Of a stretch of 64,000 nucleotides of DNA, positions 7,279-16,725 are shown piece after piece. Origin of the DNA: JBFMHP01 sp964557295 (GTDB taxonomy: Bacteria > Pseudomonadota > Gammaproteobacteria > RBG-16-57-12); the NCBI GenBank assembly GCA_964557295.1, contig CAZKZP010000005.1:1-64000 (forward strand), in the 5' to 3' direction. The notes beneath the pieces were generated by a model. It did no database searches. It was not told where the DNA came from and saw only the letters and a program-made list of their open reading frames with translations. The position numbers and the translations under genes are program-made. Every line of letters begins with the position of its first letter. The first letter of the stretch is position 1.

Positions 7279-8226
7279 CTAACGGTCGTAATACGGCGCC
7301 ATCTTGGCGACCAGGAACGGAAACTCCTCGGTCACGTCGCAGCGCACAAAGAACTTCTCGGTGAAGTCGGTGTTACGGTTTGTGTAGGAGAAGACAACAT
7401 CGACGATGTTGCGCGTGCTGCTCAACGGCGAGGGGCGCACTTCCACTCCGGTTAGCGAAAAGTCCCGCGCAAATTGTTCCGCCGTTTTGGCATAGATGGC
7501 GGGATAACGCATGGCCAGATAGTTCAAGGCGCGGTGATCATCGGTTGCGCCGGCATTGTCCGTCAGTTGCATGATCCGGTTGAACAGTTCTTCGGCCGCC
7601 GGTCCAAACTGCGCGGCAGTGGTCTTCTCCGGTTTCGGGATGGCTTTGATGAGCGCGTTGCGGTCGAAGGAATAGATCTGGTCGAAGGCGACGATGGGCA
7701 CCATCAGGCCGTTGCACATCTCCGGCGGAGCGATGGGACCGCGCAGACCGATGACGACATCAATGTCATTGGGGCTGGGGGCCGGACGAATGGCTTCAAC
7801 CAGCAGATCGATGTCCGCCGGATCGCGCGGCCGCAGCAGGTAGGTTTCCAGCCCCTGGATCGTCAACACCCAACACAGTTGGCGCGCCAGATAGCGGTTC
7901 TCGCGTACAGACAGAACGGCATGGAAGCTCTGCTGGTCGGTTTTCCCGGCAGTTTCCGCCCGTCCGGTCGCCTGTGCGAATTCCTTTTCCGCGGCGAGGT
8001 TCGGGAAACGCGCTTCGACCCGCCCGATGGCATAGACATAGGAGGGCATCCCTGCGCCGGTGGGACTTGCATCCATAGGCCCCGCCGTGCCACAGGTTGG
8101 GCATCCTGCCTGCGGGGCGATCGTTGTGGCCTTACGTGGCGAAGGATAAGGCGCATCGGCGCGTACATCAGTTAGTTTTACCGCTTGCTGCTTTGGCTGA
8201 TCCATCGTTTCAGTTTGTTCGTTCAT
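7279..8226 (-). CDS. PatG C-terminal-domain-like protein (cyanobactin protease family partner)
   Basis: A 315-aa soluble protein. After a disordered N-terminus with a CPTC motif (residues 42-45), the region from SYVYAIGRVEARFP (62-75) to the C-terminal LVAKMAPYYDR resembles the conserved C-terminal region found behind the S8 protease in PatG-type cyanobactin maturation proteins (recalled motifs: ENRYLARQLCWVLTI, LRGPIAPPEMCNGLMVPIV). In PatG the region is fused to the protease; here it is a separate protein encoded 72 nt after a small CGGC gene and one gene after the protease. AAGGAG precedes ATG 8226. Its biochemical role is not known even in cyanobactin clusters. No YcaO, dehydratase or radical-SAM gene is nearby. 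Confidence 0.75.
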   Translation of the reverse strand: MNEQTETMDQPKQQAVKLTDVRADAPYPSPRKATTIAPQAGCPTCGTAGPMDASPTGAGMPSYVYAIGRVEARFPNLAAEKEFAQATGRAETAGKTDQQSFHAVLSVRENRYLARQLCWVLTIQGLETYLLRPRDPADIDLLVEAIRPAPSPNDIDVVIGLRGPIAPPEMCNGLMVPIVAFDQIYSFDRNALIKAIPKPEKTTAAQFGPAAEELFNRIMQLTDNAGATDDHRALNYLAMRYPAIYAKTAEQFARDFSLTGVEVRPSPLSSTRNIVDVVFSYTNRNTDFTEKFFVRCDVTEEFPFLVAKMAPYYDR

Positions 8227-8298
8227 ATCTTTCTCCTTAAGTAGTCCGGCCTTCTCATCTGTGTTACATGCATGGCAAATCCGTAGCCCGGCGCCCCC

Positions 8299-8517
8299 TT
8301 ATCGCTGACGCCGATTGGTGAATATCATCCAGCGGTTGAGCGCGGCCGCCCGCTGTTCGCAGCCTCCGCAGGGTTTGATGCCAAAAAAGGAGGTTGCCCG
8401 TTTAATCGCATCACCGAGCCCGATCTCCTCGTCAGATATAAATCCAGGTAGGCGCACTCGGTGAGGCGGGTGTTCACTCTGGTCTGCTGGTGCGCTGTTT
8501 TCGTTTTCTTTTGTCAT
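8299..8517 (-). CDS. Small CGGC-motif protein of the protease operon
   Basis: A 72-aa protein with a charged N-terminus and a compact core, GLGDAIKRATSFFGIKPCGG, then CEQRAAALNRWM. The CxxC-type pair with R-x3-LNRW is a recurrent motif in small bacterial proteins and protein tails of unknown function. The start codon is only 1 nt past the TGA of the S8 protease gene (TGACATG), so translation is probably coupled. AAGG lies 8 nt upstream. It could bind a metal or act as an adaptor between protease and PatG-like protein. It lacks the precursor leader, so it is not counted as a substrate. Confidence 0.65.
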   Translation of the reverse strand: MTKENENSAPADQSEHPPHRVRLPGFISDEEIGLGDAIKRATSFFGIKPCGGCEQRAAALNRWMIFTNRRQR

Positions 8518-8518
8518 G

Positions 8519-9403
8519 TCATTGCCTTCTTACATTTGCAGTCAATAAGCTTTGGAAGGCCGCCTCTGCGTTTAATAAGGGCGGAACCACGGCAGCTCGC
8601 CTCGCCACGGAAGCTTGGGTGACGGCAAGCTGTATTTGCGCCGCGGTCGCGGCGGGAAATTCCGACCACAGGAGTGCTATCGTGCCAGTAACAAACGGCA
8701 CCGCAACACTCGTTCCGCCGAGCGCAAGCGACTCGCCTTCGGTACCGAGACTGGTGATATCGTCTCCGGGTGCACGTAAACCACGCTTACCGATCGAGCC
8801 TCCCAGGTTCGAGTCGTTCATCGGTCGGCCCCGAATATCACAAGCTACTACAGGGATGACCCATGGGTGGCGGGTGATGGCGGAACTTCCAAGAGTGCCC
8901 TGGTTACCCGCCGCCGCGACCACGATGACGCCGTGACTTATGGCCCAGTTGAGTGCGGCTTCCAGTGCCTGCTCCCCCTTGGTGGAAGGTTGCGCAAGGG
9001 AGAGGCTCAAGTTAATCACTCGTGCGCCAGCATCGATGCACTCCCGGATTGCCGTGGCAAGTTCCAGCGGTGTCGCACTCGGCATCTGCTCACGCCCCGA
9101 GATCGCTTCGGTGAAAATGGGGCGGATCAGGAGCGTACAGTCGGGGCAAATGGCGGGCGCGGGGGAATTCCGTTTTGCGGACAAGATGCCGGCGACAAAG
9201 GTCCCGTGCAGGCACGCGGTACTGCTGGCCTGCGTGCAGGCGGCCCCATTATTTCCTGAAATGTCGCGAAGGTACTCGCTCACTAGATCGGGATGCTGCG
9301 CAGCGACCGGGCCGTCGATGAGCCCGATTTTCACTGTGGGATTGCCGCCGGTACGTCCCATTAACCCGGTAAGTTTGACTAATTCCAGCGGAGTCAAAGA
9401 CAC
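8519..9403 (-). CDS. Subtilisin-like S8 serine protease, PatA/PatG type
   Basis: A 294-aa protease with a complete catalytic triad: Asp30 (GLIDGP), His66 (LHGTFVAGI) and Ser232 (GGTSVAVPF), with the oxyanion Asn167 in AAAGNQG. Four Cys in the first 90 residues (CTQASSTAC, CPDC) recall PatA/PatG-type proteases. There is no signal peptide or propeptide, so it should act in the cytosol, as expected for leader removal from ribosomal peptides. The start is GTG 9403 with AAGGAA just upstream; the in-frame region before it has no better start. It heads (or is second in) a minus-strand operon with a CGGC protein, a PatG-like protein and a precursor-like peptide, divergent from five more precursor-like genes. 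Confidence 0.85.
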   Translation of the reverse strand: MSLTPLELVKLTGLMGRTGGNPTVKIGLIDGPVAAQHPDLVSEYLRDISGNNGAACTQASSTACLHGTFVAGILSAKRNSPAPAICPDCTLLIRPIFTEAISGREQMPSATPLELATAIRECIDAGARVINLSLSLAQPSTKGEQALEAALNWAISHGVIVVAAAGNQGTLGSSAITRHPWVIPVVACDIRGRPMNDSNLGGSIGKRGLRAPGDDITSLGTEGESLALGGTSVAVPFVTGTIALLWSEFPAATAAQIQLAVTQASVARRAAVVPPLLNAEAAFQSLLTANVRRQ

Positions 9404-9457
9404 ATTCCTTCATTCGATTAGCAAGACAAGTAAATAGGAAAACAAAGCGCAAATTCC

Positions 9458-9667
9458 CTAAATGTTACTAATAGACCCTACCATCCAAATGTCAAGTTCG
9501 GCTGGAAATACTGAGCGGTAGCGTCCGTCAAGCTGGTGTAAATATTTCTCTGGCAAAATGACCGATCTAATTGGTTCACGAACGTGAGTGGCGGGCTCGC
9601 TATCTTCTGCACTCCATGAATCGCACATTTCAAGCACCCTGCAAATTTCCATTAGTCCTCCACTCAT
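9458..9667 (-). CDS. Small hypothetical protein upstream of S8 protease
   Basis: A 69-aa reading frame with GGAG 4 nt before the ATG, 54 nt upstream of the protease start. It is acidic, with two Cys near the N-terminus, and has no leader motif and no recognisable family. Spacing and orientation fit the first gene of the protease operon, but coding evidence is limited to the open frame and ribosome site. Confidence 0.4.
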   Translation of the reverse strand: MSGGLMEICRVLEMCDSWSAEDSEPATHVREPIRSVILPEKYLHQLDGRYRSVFPAELDIWMVGSISNI

Positions 9668-9740
9668 TTTCTCCGTCCCATTATTTTCTAGAGGTGTTTT
9701 TGACTAGCAGTTGCAATCTCGATGAGTTGATCTAGTCTTA

Positions 9741-9761
9741 AACATTGCGTTACACAACGTT
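9741..9761. promoter_or_regulatory. Near-palindrome in divergent promoter region
   Basis: AACATTGCG-TTACAC-AACGTT is an imperfect 21-bp dyad centred in the 210-bp gap between the divergent protease operon and precursor genes. It could be a shared operator. No sigma-54 motif with correct spacing was found here. Confidence 0.3.
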
Positions 9762-9877
9762 CATAGTTCATATACTTTTGGTTACGTTAAAACTGCGGCG
9801 TATGCTGAAAGATCTCTGTTCTTTGTTCGCAAGAAGGGAACGAACCAAAGATTATCATCTCTCAAAGGAGGCGAGAT

Positions 9878-10165
9878 ATGAACACGAATAGAATGCCTGG
9901 TCTCAGTGCCGAACGATCACTGCAGGGTACACATGGGCGCTATCGCAGCGGTGGGGCAGTTGCTGTGCAGCCGGGCGCGATCACTCCTGCAATCCCGAGG
10001 TGCGAAAACTGCGATTTCATTCTCGAGAATTGTATGAATAACGGCTGGAGGCCGCGTGCTGTCTGCAATGCCTGTAATTCGGGGCGATGTTATTCGGGAG
10101 AAGAGAATCCCGGCGGACACTGCCGGTACGACCACGCTTCGGGTGGCATCATCTGTGACTTGTGA
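9878..10165 (+). CDS. Putative precursor peptide 1 (conserved leader, 8 Cys)
   Basis: A 95-aa protein with AAAGGAGG ahead of the ATG. The leader MPGLSAERSLQGTHGRYR (residues 6-23) is followed by a Gly/Ala/Val linker and AITPAIPRC. The C-terminal half has eight Cys at about 42, 45, 52, 63, 66, 71, 82 and 93, including two CxxC pairs, and is poor in hydrophobic residues. All Cys lie after the linker. It is the first gene of a plus-strand series of five short genes that share only the leader. It is inferred to be a substrate of the divergent S8/PatG-like operon. Confidence 0.7.
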   Translation: MNTNRMPGLSAERSLQGTHGRYRSGGAVAVQPGAITPAIPRCENCDFILENCMNNGWRPRAVCNACNSGRCYSGEENPGGHCRYDHASGGIICDL

Positions 10166-10271
10166 AAGCAGGGGCGCGACGACGACACATGTTGGGTGAA
10201 GCAAGCGATATTGGTTTGTGCCCGAACTGCCGTACGTGAGGTAACCGCCAACCGCGCAGGGGATATCTGCA

Positions 10272-10490
10272 ATGAATATCATGCAAATGCCTGGTTTTAC
10301 TGCTGAAGAGTCGCTAACTGAGTTGAGTAACTATTACGCCATGACGAGCGAAGTGGGCAATCACGGGAACCACAACCGGGTGATTCCACAAGCACCGATC
10401 ATTCTCGATGGCTTTTGTATCGGTGGCGGACGTTACTGCTGTTTCAAGATCAACGGAAGGTGGTGGTGTGGGGCTAGCGCCCAGGCGTAA
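10272..10490 (+). CDS. Putative precursor peptide 2 (conserved leader, 4 Cys)
   Basis: A 72-aa protein. Leader MQMPGFTAEESL, then a hydrophilic spacer, VIPQAP, then a Gly/Cys/Trp-rich tail with FCIGGGRYCC and RWWCG (four Cys). The leader and the I-P-Q motif align with the neighbouring peptides, while the tail does not. The ribosome site is only moderate (AGGGG 9 nt upstream). A miniature element is inserted 56 nt downstream. Confidence 0.7.
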   Translation: MNIMQMPGFTAEESLTELSNYYAMTSEVGNHGNHNRVIPQAPIILDGFCIGGGRYCCFKINGRWWCGASAQA

Positions 10491-10546
10491 ATTGCGTCAG
10501 ACAAGGCACACGTAGGGAGCATCGCATCACGTGTGGCTTGAATTTA

Positions 10547-10778
10547 TTAACCCGGCGACAAAATAGATCTGGTGTGCTGTTCCCTCTCCCTCAGGGAGAG
10601 GGCTAGGGTGAGGTGGGGTAACACATTATTTACCCCCTCATCCTCGGCAACCGCTCCATGAGTTGCCCTACCTCCTGCATCCGTGCAGTCGTGTCGTTCT
10701 ACCCTAAAGGGCATAAATCCCGGGGGGAGAAGGGACACTTTTGAGATGCGTGGCAGTTATATTTAATCGCCGGGTTAA
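10547..10778. mobile_element. MITE with TTAACCCGGCGA terminal inverted repeats
   Basis: TTAACCCGGCGA (10547-10558) and TCGCCGGGTTAA (10767-10778) bound a 232-bp non-coding element. Both ends abut TA, suggesting a TA target duplication as for Tc1/mariner-type elements. Inside is the dispersed palindrome CCCTCTCCCTCAGGGAGAGG followed by GCTAGGGTGAGG. The element lies between precursor genes 2 and 3. Confidence 0.75.
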
Positions 10779-10781
10779 TAG

Positions 10782-11050
10782 TTACTAAGACGATCGGTAG
10801 TAAAGCCTCATTCAGCGGGCGGCTAGACGGTCAGCCCGCAAGGCGCGGCGGTGCCGGCATAGTCAATCTATGTCAAACCGTCGCAACGCGGCGGATGGCC
10901 GTCTAGCCGTCCGCCCGAAGGGAGCCACCCCAATGTTGCAGCCCAGCGTTGCAGTGCTTGACAAGGGCTTGCCATTGCCTGCGCACTGCGCCTTGTTCCG
11001 CAACATTGGGGTGGCTCTGAATGAGGCTTTACTACCGATCGTCTTAGTAA
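10782..11050. mobile_element. MITE with perfect 34-bp terminal inverted repeats and nested palindromes
   Basis: The first 34 bp (10782-10815, starting TTACTAAGACGATCGGTAG) are repeated inverted without mismatch at 11017-11050. Inside, an 18-bp pair (10922-10939 with 11000-11017, GAGCCACCCCAATG...) is also inverted, and a GGCTAGACGG/CCGTCTAGCC pair lies near the left end. The 269-bp element has no gene. It begins only 3 bp after the preceding MITE ends. ACTAAGACGAT also occurs near 26880. Confidence 0.85.
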
Positions 11051-11071
11051 ACATGCACAATCAGGTGAAAT

Positions 11072-11260
11072 ATGGCTATACCAAAATTTTCGGCAGAGGC
11101 TTCGCTTGCTCAGTCAAACAACCATTATGAGCGCATGGGGGATCCCATTCAGTACCCAACAAATCTGGGCGCGATCCCACAGATGCGAATCATTTCTCGT
11201 GGATGTATATACGAATGCGATTGGTTTCGTCGATGCCGTTTAATTGGCTGTTATGCGTAG
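11072..11260 (+). CDS. Putative precursor peptide 3 (conserved leader, 4 Cys)
   Basis: A 62-aa protein beginning MAIPKFSAEASLAQSNNHY, the clearest version of the shared leader, followed by GAIPQM and a short core with Cys at about 45, 49, 56 and 60 (RGCIYECDWF, RRCRLIGCYA). The core is cationic and aromatic, like an antimicrobial peptide; this is a compositional remark only. It starts 21 nt after the right end of a MITE, so its transcription may come from that element or from read-through. Confidence 0.7.
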   Translation: MAIPKFSAEASLAQSNNHYERMGDPIQYPTNLGAIPQMRIISRGCIYECDWFRRCRLIGCYA

Positions 11261-11294
11261 CGGGAACTTCCACTTAACTAGAAGGAGTGACGAA

Positions 11295-11507
11295 GTGAAT
11301 ACTATGCCTGGATTGACCGCAGAAGCTGCGCTCGTCCCAAATAGGAGATCTTACCATCTGTTGGCCGATATCAAACGCAACGACTCATCCGATGTCATTC
11401 CGCAGATGTCGTGTTGGCGTGTGTGTCACGACCTCTCTTCCACCAACCACGAATTGGCTGAATGTTGGAGAGCTTGTTCCACTGTCAAGAAGATATTTGG
11501 CTTGTAG
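11295..11507 (+). CDS. Putative precursor peptide 4 (conserved leader, CX3C/CX3C core)
   Basis: A 70-aa protein started at GTG 11295, which has GAAGGAG 7 nt upstream. Longer in-frame starts run into the previous gene and are not supported. Leader MPGLTAEAAL, spacer, DVIPQM, then a core with CWRVC and CWRAC separated by 14 residues. This CX3C-(X)14-CX3C arrangement is what disulphide-stapled helical hairpins show; the fold is inference. It belongs to the same series as the neighbouring leader-sharing genes. Confidence 0.7.
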   Translation: MNTMPGLTAEAALVPNRRSYHLLADIKRNDSSDVIPQMSCWRVCHDLSSTNHELAECWRACSTVKKIFGL

Positions 11508-11633
11508 GAGAATTCCTTGTTTTCGCAGAGAGGTTTCTCGGGCGGGATGTGATGAAACGAAGGATCTGTGTCGATGGGGATTATGAGTCGATGGGGATTA
11601 TGAACCGTTGAGTCTAGAAATAGGAGGCGCGAA

Positions 11634-11888
11634 ATGTCTATACCAGGATTTAGTGCAGAGTCATCACTTGGCCCAACTCAGGGGCGCAACCGGCTGAAAT
11701 TCGTTTTCGAAAGATTTTCCTCAGATGGCAGCGGAACAATTAAGGCACAGTTTCGTATCCCAGCGACATCCGATCCAGATTTGGGCGCATATTTGAGATG
11801 CATAGCAAATGGGGGTAACGAGCTGGTATGCCGTTTCTTTGGCGGCCTTCCTCCATTCACTATCGGTGGTCATCTGATCAGTCGCTGA
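11634..11888 (+). CDS. Putative precursor peptide 5 (conserved leader, 2 Cys)
   Basis: An 84-aa protein with GGAGG ahead of ATG. Leader MSIPGFSAESSLGPTQGRNR, then a longer spacer with FRIPAT and a tail with two Cys (LRCIANGG, LVCRFFGG) and a Gly/Pro-rich end. It has the fewest Cys of the six. It is the last of the plus-strand series. The 279-bp gap that follows (11889-12167) contains no gene or repeat that could be recognised. Confidence 0.65.
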   Translation: MSIPGFSAESSLGPTQGRNRLKFVFERFSSDGSGTIKAQFRIPATSDPDLGAYLRCIANGGNELVCRFFGGLPPFTIGGHLISR

Positions 11889-12167
11889 GGAAAAGGAGTA
11901 TCGGCGTCGAGTCTCGCATTTTGCATTGCGATAGCATGGTAGTGAGGCTCAGAGTACAAATGCAAATGTCAGCATTTATTCGTTCATTGTTCAGCTGAAT
12001 GCGTGTTCAAGATGCGCTTCCGGGTCGAAGTATTCCTGAGGCCCTGTTTTTCTTGTGACCGAAACTGGTCGGGAACGGGCTGCTGCGGTTTGATCAAATG
12101 TGGCACTGTCTGTCGGAACAAATGCCGACTGGTGCTGTTGTAGTAGAGAAATAATGCGGGCTGCTAT

Positions 12168-12491
12168 TTAGAAAGCTGCTGCCATCTGGGCAGCTTCCGC
12201 GCGTGTATAGAAACACTCTCCGCGAAGAAATCCCGAGACGACTGAATTCTTGATTCTCGTGACAGTACCCCGCTCTGAGCGTTCAACCACCAACTCATTC
12301 GGCAGTCCCTCCAGCAGATGGCAGGGCGCTGCACGTCCGTCGGCGAAGCGTGAAACGTAGTTTTTGCCAGTGGCGGTGTCTTGGAATGCCGGGATGAAGC
12401 TGTGCGCGCGATTTACTGCGCTTACTCCTGCGGTCCCATCGAAGATTTGGTTTTCCTCTAACAGGGTGTGCATGGTCAGCGCTTGTTTCAT
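12168..12491 (-). CDS. Conserved small protein, copy B of a duplicated gene
   Basis: A 107-aa paralogue of the protein at 5719-6039, about 92 percent identical, with the same GGAGGAG ribosome site and identical 5' flank. It retains GTAGVSAVNR, SRFADGRAAP and GFLRGECFYTRAEAA; the R-to-C change near residue 93 and a one-residue-longer C-terminus are the main differences. It lies downstream of the intact sigma-54 activator gene in the same orientation, with about 470 bp and a MITE between them. Function unknown. Confidence 0.7.
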   Translation of the reverse strand: MKQALTMHTLLEENQIFDGTAGVSAVNRAHSFIPAFQDTATGKNYVSRFADGRAAPCHLLEGLPNELVVERSERGTVTRIKNSVVSGFLRGECFYTRAEAAQMAAAF

Positions 12492-12654
12492 GGCGGTACT
12501 CCTCCACGCTGGACAACGAATCGAGCGCCCGCGGGCACATCTCGAACGCTCAGGGCATGCCTTGGCCTTCGCATTCTCCGCGCCATTTATTGCGAAATAC
12601 GAATATCGTTTTTGTTTCAGAGGATTGGCGGGACGCTCGATGCGTGAGTAAATG

Positions 12655-12772
12655 TTAAGGGCATGTCTGATAATTCGTCACACCGGCGAAGGCCGGTGTC
12701 CAGATCTTTGAAAATACTGGATTCCGGCATTCGCCGGAATGACAAAATGAGAATTTTTAGAGGTACCCTTAA
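12655..12772. mobile_element. 118-bp MITE, TTAAGGG-ended family
   Basis: Ends TTAAGGGCATGTCTGATAAT (left) and the inverted, slightly diverged TTAAGGGTACCTCTAAAAAT (right) flank an interior with the frequent hairpin ATTCCGGCATTCGCCGGAAT. A near-identical element with perfect ends lies at 24448-24566. Insertion is at TTAA in the duplicated block. Confidence 0.8.
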
Positions 12773-12959
12773 GTCACTGCGCAACCCCGCGACATATTGC
12801 GGATGCCGCAACGGATTACGGATTGGTGCGGGTGGAAGGAACGGGGCGCGGATAAACGCTGCAATACCAGAGGCCAGCCCCCCTCTTCCCTCACCCCAGC
12901 CCTCTCCCGCCTGCGGGAGAGGGGGAATCAATCATCTCATGAAGAACTCTGGTGTGAAC

Positions 12960-14855
<1,896 letters not shown>

Positions 14856-15030
14856 GTCCATACTCCGCTGTGCAGTCACCGCTTCGGAGGCAGGTAACTA
14901 TAGCACAGGGGAGATTTCGCCGAGGTCGAGGGGTGGGCACCGTCCTCGCCACGTCTCTTTACTACTAACGTTTTTGCGGGAGGATTCACCAAGGTTCTCG
15001 CGATAAGCCATGTCGCAGGAGGTGGGTGAA

Positions 15031-16340
15031 TCAATGCGCGGCCGCCGACTTGATCCCCAGCCGGTGATGGCGCGCGATCTCCTGGATCTGGGCGGGCTTG
15101 ACACCCGCCTGCGCGGCGAATTCCGGCCAGCGCGCCACCGCGCTCATCACCTCGTCGATCAGGGCCTCGGGTTTGGGGAGGCTGATGGACTCGCCCACCA
15201 TAATCAGGTCTTGCAAGGTGAAGTGATCGCGCTTGCCGTTGAGGCTCATCTGGTGCTGATGGGTCCACTTGCCGTGGGGGTTGTGCGAGTAGATCACATC
15301 GAAGGCCGGCGACAAGCGCCACTTGCCGTCCGGCTCCATCAGGAAGGCGACGTTCTTGGTGTGGTCATCCTGATTGCGCGCGATGACGTTGAACACCATG
15401 CGCCGGTATTGCTGGATCGCCTCGGCCTTGCTCAGGCGCAGCCGGCGCATCACGGTGAAGACCTGTTCGTAGCTATAGGCGCCGGCCTGATTGAAGTCGT
15501 AATGCGCGAGGCCGCAGAGCGATTGCAGGTGGAGCTTGCGCCCGTCGACGCGATCGAAGCGCCGCGTCATGAAATGCGCGCGGCCGTTTTCCTCCAGCAG
15601 GCGGCACTCGCTCATCTCGATGCCGGCGGCCCGGGCCATCCGGTGATAGGCGTATTCGATGCGACCGTAGCCGCGCGGTTCGCCCAGCTCCAGGTCGGTG
15701 ACGCCGTCGAACTTCAGTATCCAGTAGTCATAGCCGGGCGGCGCCTCGGCCTGGCCGGAGAGCACGTGGCCCGCCGCATTCAGCGCNNNNNNNNNNCCGA
15801 GGTGCCCACGCGCAGGATGTCCATGAGGGCCTCGGCGTTCTCCGGTTTCGAACCGCCCAGGTGCGCGGCCAGGCCCTGGCGTTCGCGCATGACGTGCTGG
15901 GCCAGCCCGACCAGTTCGGCGATCTCGACGGGCACGGCGCGGTCGTAACGATCCAGCGTCGCCGGGGCGAATTCCAGCGCCCCCATCGCGCGTCTGCCGG
16001 TGTAGCACAGCCGCTCCACCGGGCTGAAGCCCGCCGCATCGCGGCCCTGGCGCGCGAGCCAGGCATCGATGATGCTGTTGCCGTATTTATCCGGCAGCGC
16101 ATCGGCCAGCAGGCCGGGCAGGCCGTGGAAGGTGGTTTTGTCGAGCGCGGGGAAAGCGAAGAGGCCATCGCCCTGCCGGGCTTGTTCCAGGCTCATGTGC
16201 AGCGGCGCGATGTCCAGTCCCCGTCGCAAAAAGGCCTGGTCGTATTCGAAGACGGCGTAGCCGCGCTCCTCCAGCCACGACACCGCGCCGACCACCTCCC
16301 CCCACAAGGACACGACGGCCGTATCGACCTTCCTCACCAT
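15031..16340 (-). CDS. hipA: HipA-family Ser/Thr kinase toxin (interrupted by assembly gap)
   Basis: Two frames separated by ten N make one HipA: the N-terminal part (start ATG 16340, MVRKVDTAVVSLWGE) through ALPDKYGN and FSPVERLCYTGRRAMGAL, and the C-terminal part from about 15786 with GYDYWILKFDG, MTRRFDR and the catalytic stretch FNVIARNQDDHTKN (HRD-like Asn/Asp), then AFDV. The gap at 15787-15796 falls where the family has a short Gly-Ala-rich activation segment after RVGTS; the frames on the two sides differ, so the missing piece is not exactly 10 nt. HipA kinases phosphorylate translation factors such as GltX and cause growth arrest until neutralised by HipB. Its HipB partner lies immediately upstream. 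Confidence 0.85.
15787..15796. other. Assembly gap (10 N) inside hipA
   Basis: Ten N replace an unknown length. Comparison with the usual HipA order suggests that around 10 residues are missing here. Confidence 0.95.
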
Positions 16341-16349
16341 GGCGCTTCG

Positions 16350-16359
16350 NNNNNNNNNN
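16350..16359. other. Assembly gap (10 N) between hipB and hipA
   Basis: Ten N follow the sequence for the first 63 residues of HipB. The usual C-terminal 30-40 residues of HipB are missing, so the real gap is likely longer than 10 nt. Confidence 0.95.
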
Positions 16360-16550
16360 TCCTCGCGCAGCACCGCGATCACGGAGGCCAGCTTGCCCCG
16401 GCCGGATTCCAGGGACTTGATGGTGTTGAGCGACAACGCCGTGGCCTGCGCCAGCGCCTCCTGGGTGATATTGCGGCGCAGGCGCAGTGCCTTGATGCGC
16501 TCGCCCAGCAGCTCCGCGATGGCCTTGTCGGACAATGAGTAGATATTCAT
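16360..16550 (-). CDS. hipB: HipB-type XRE antitoxin, 3' end lost in gap
   Basis: The first 63 residues (MNIYSLSDKAIAELLGERIK...) contain a Cro/C1-type helix-turn-helix: LRRNITQEALAQATALSLNT followed by SLESGRGKLASVIAVLRE. This is the expected antitoxin position, directly upstream of hipA in the same orientation. HipB binds HipA and operator DNA to repress the pair. The AT-rich 16551-16725 gap upstream has several TTAATA/TATTAA-type strings that could be operators, but none is a clear dyad. Confidence 0.8.
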
Positions 16551-16725
16551 AACAGACTAATAATAGCCCTTAATGCGTATTTATGGCGTTAATGGATATA
16601 AATTAGACTATTAAATATCAGGCGATAAGGCTATCGATTTTTTTTAAAGGGTGATAAAAGGACTTTTAAATGCGAATTATGCTATTAAAAGCCTCATATA
16701 AGGCCGTTATGACATGAAGCCTGGC

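Noticed and set aside
9668..9877. Sigma-54 promoter for the precursor array
   Set aside because: A GG...GC pair near 9780 has 13 instead of 10 nt between the dinucleotides, so the spacing is wrong.
10870..11130. An 86-codon plus-strand frame inside the 34-bp-TIR element
   Set aside because: It is formed by inverted-repeat DNA, has no ribosome site and overlaps the start of precursor gene 3.
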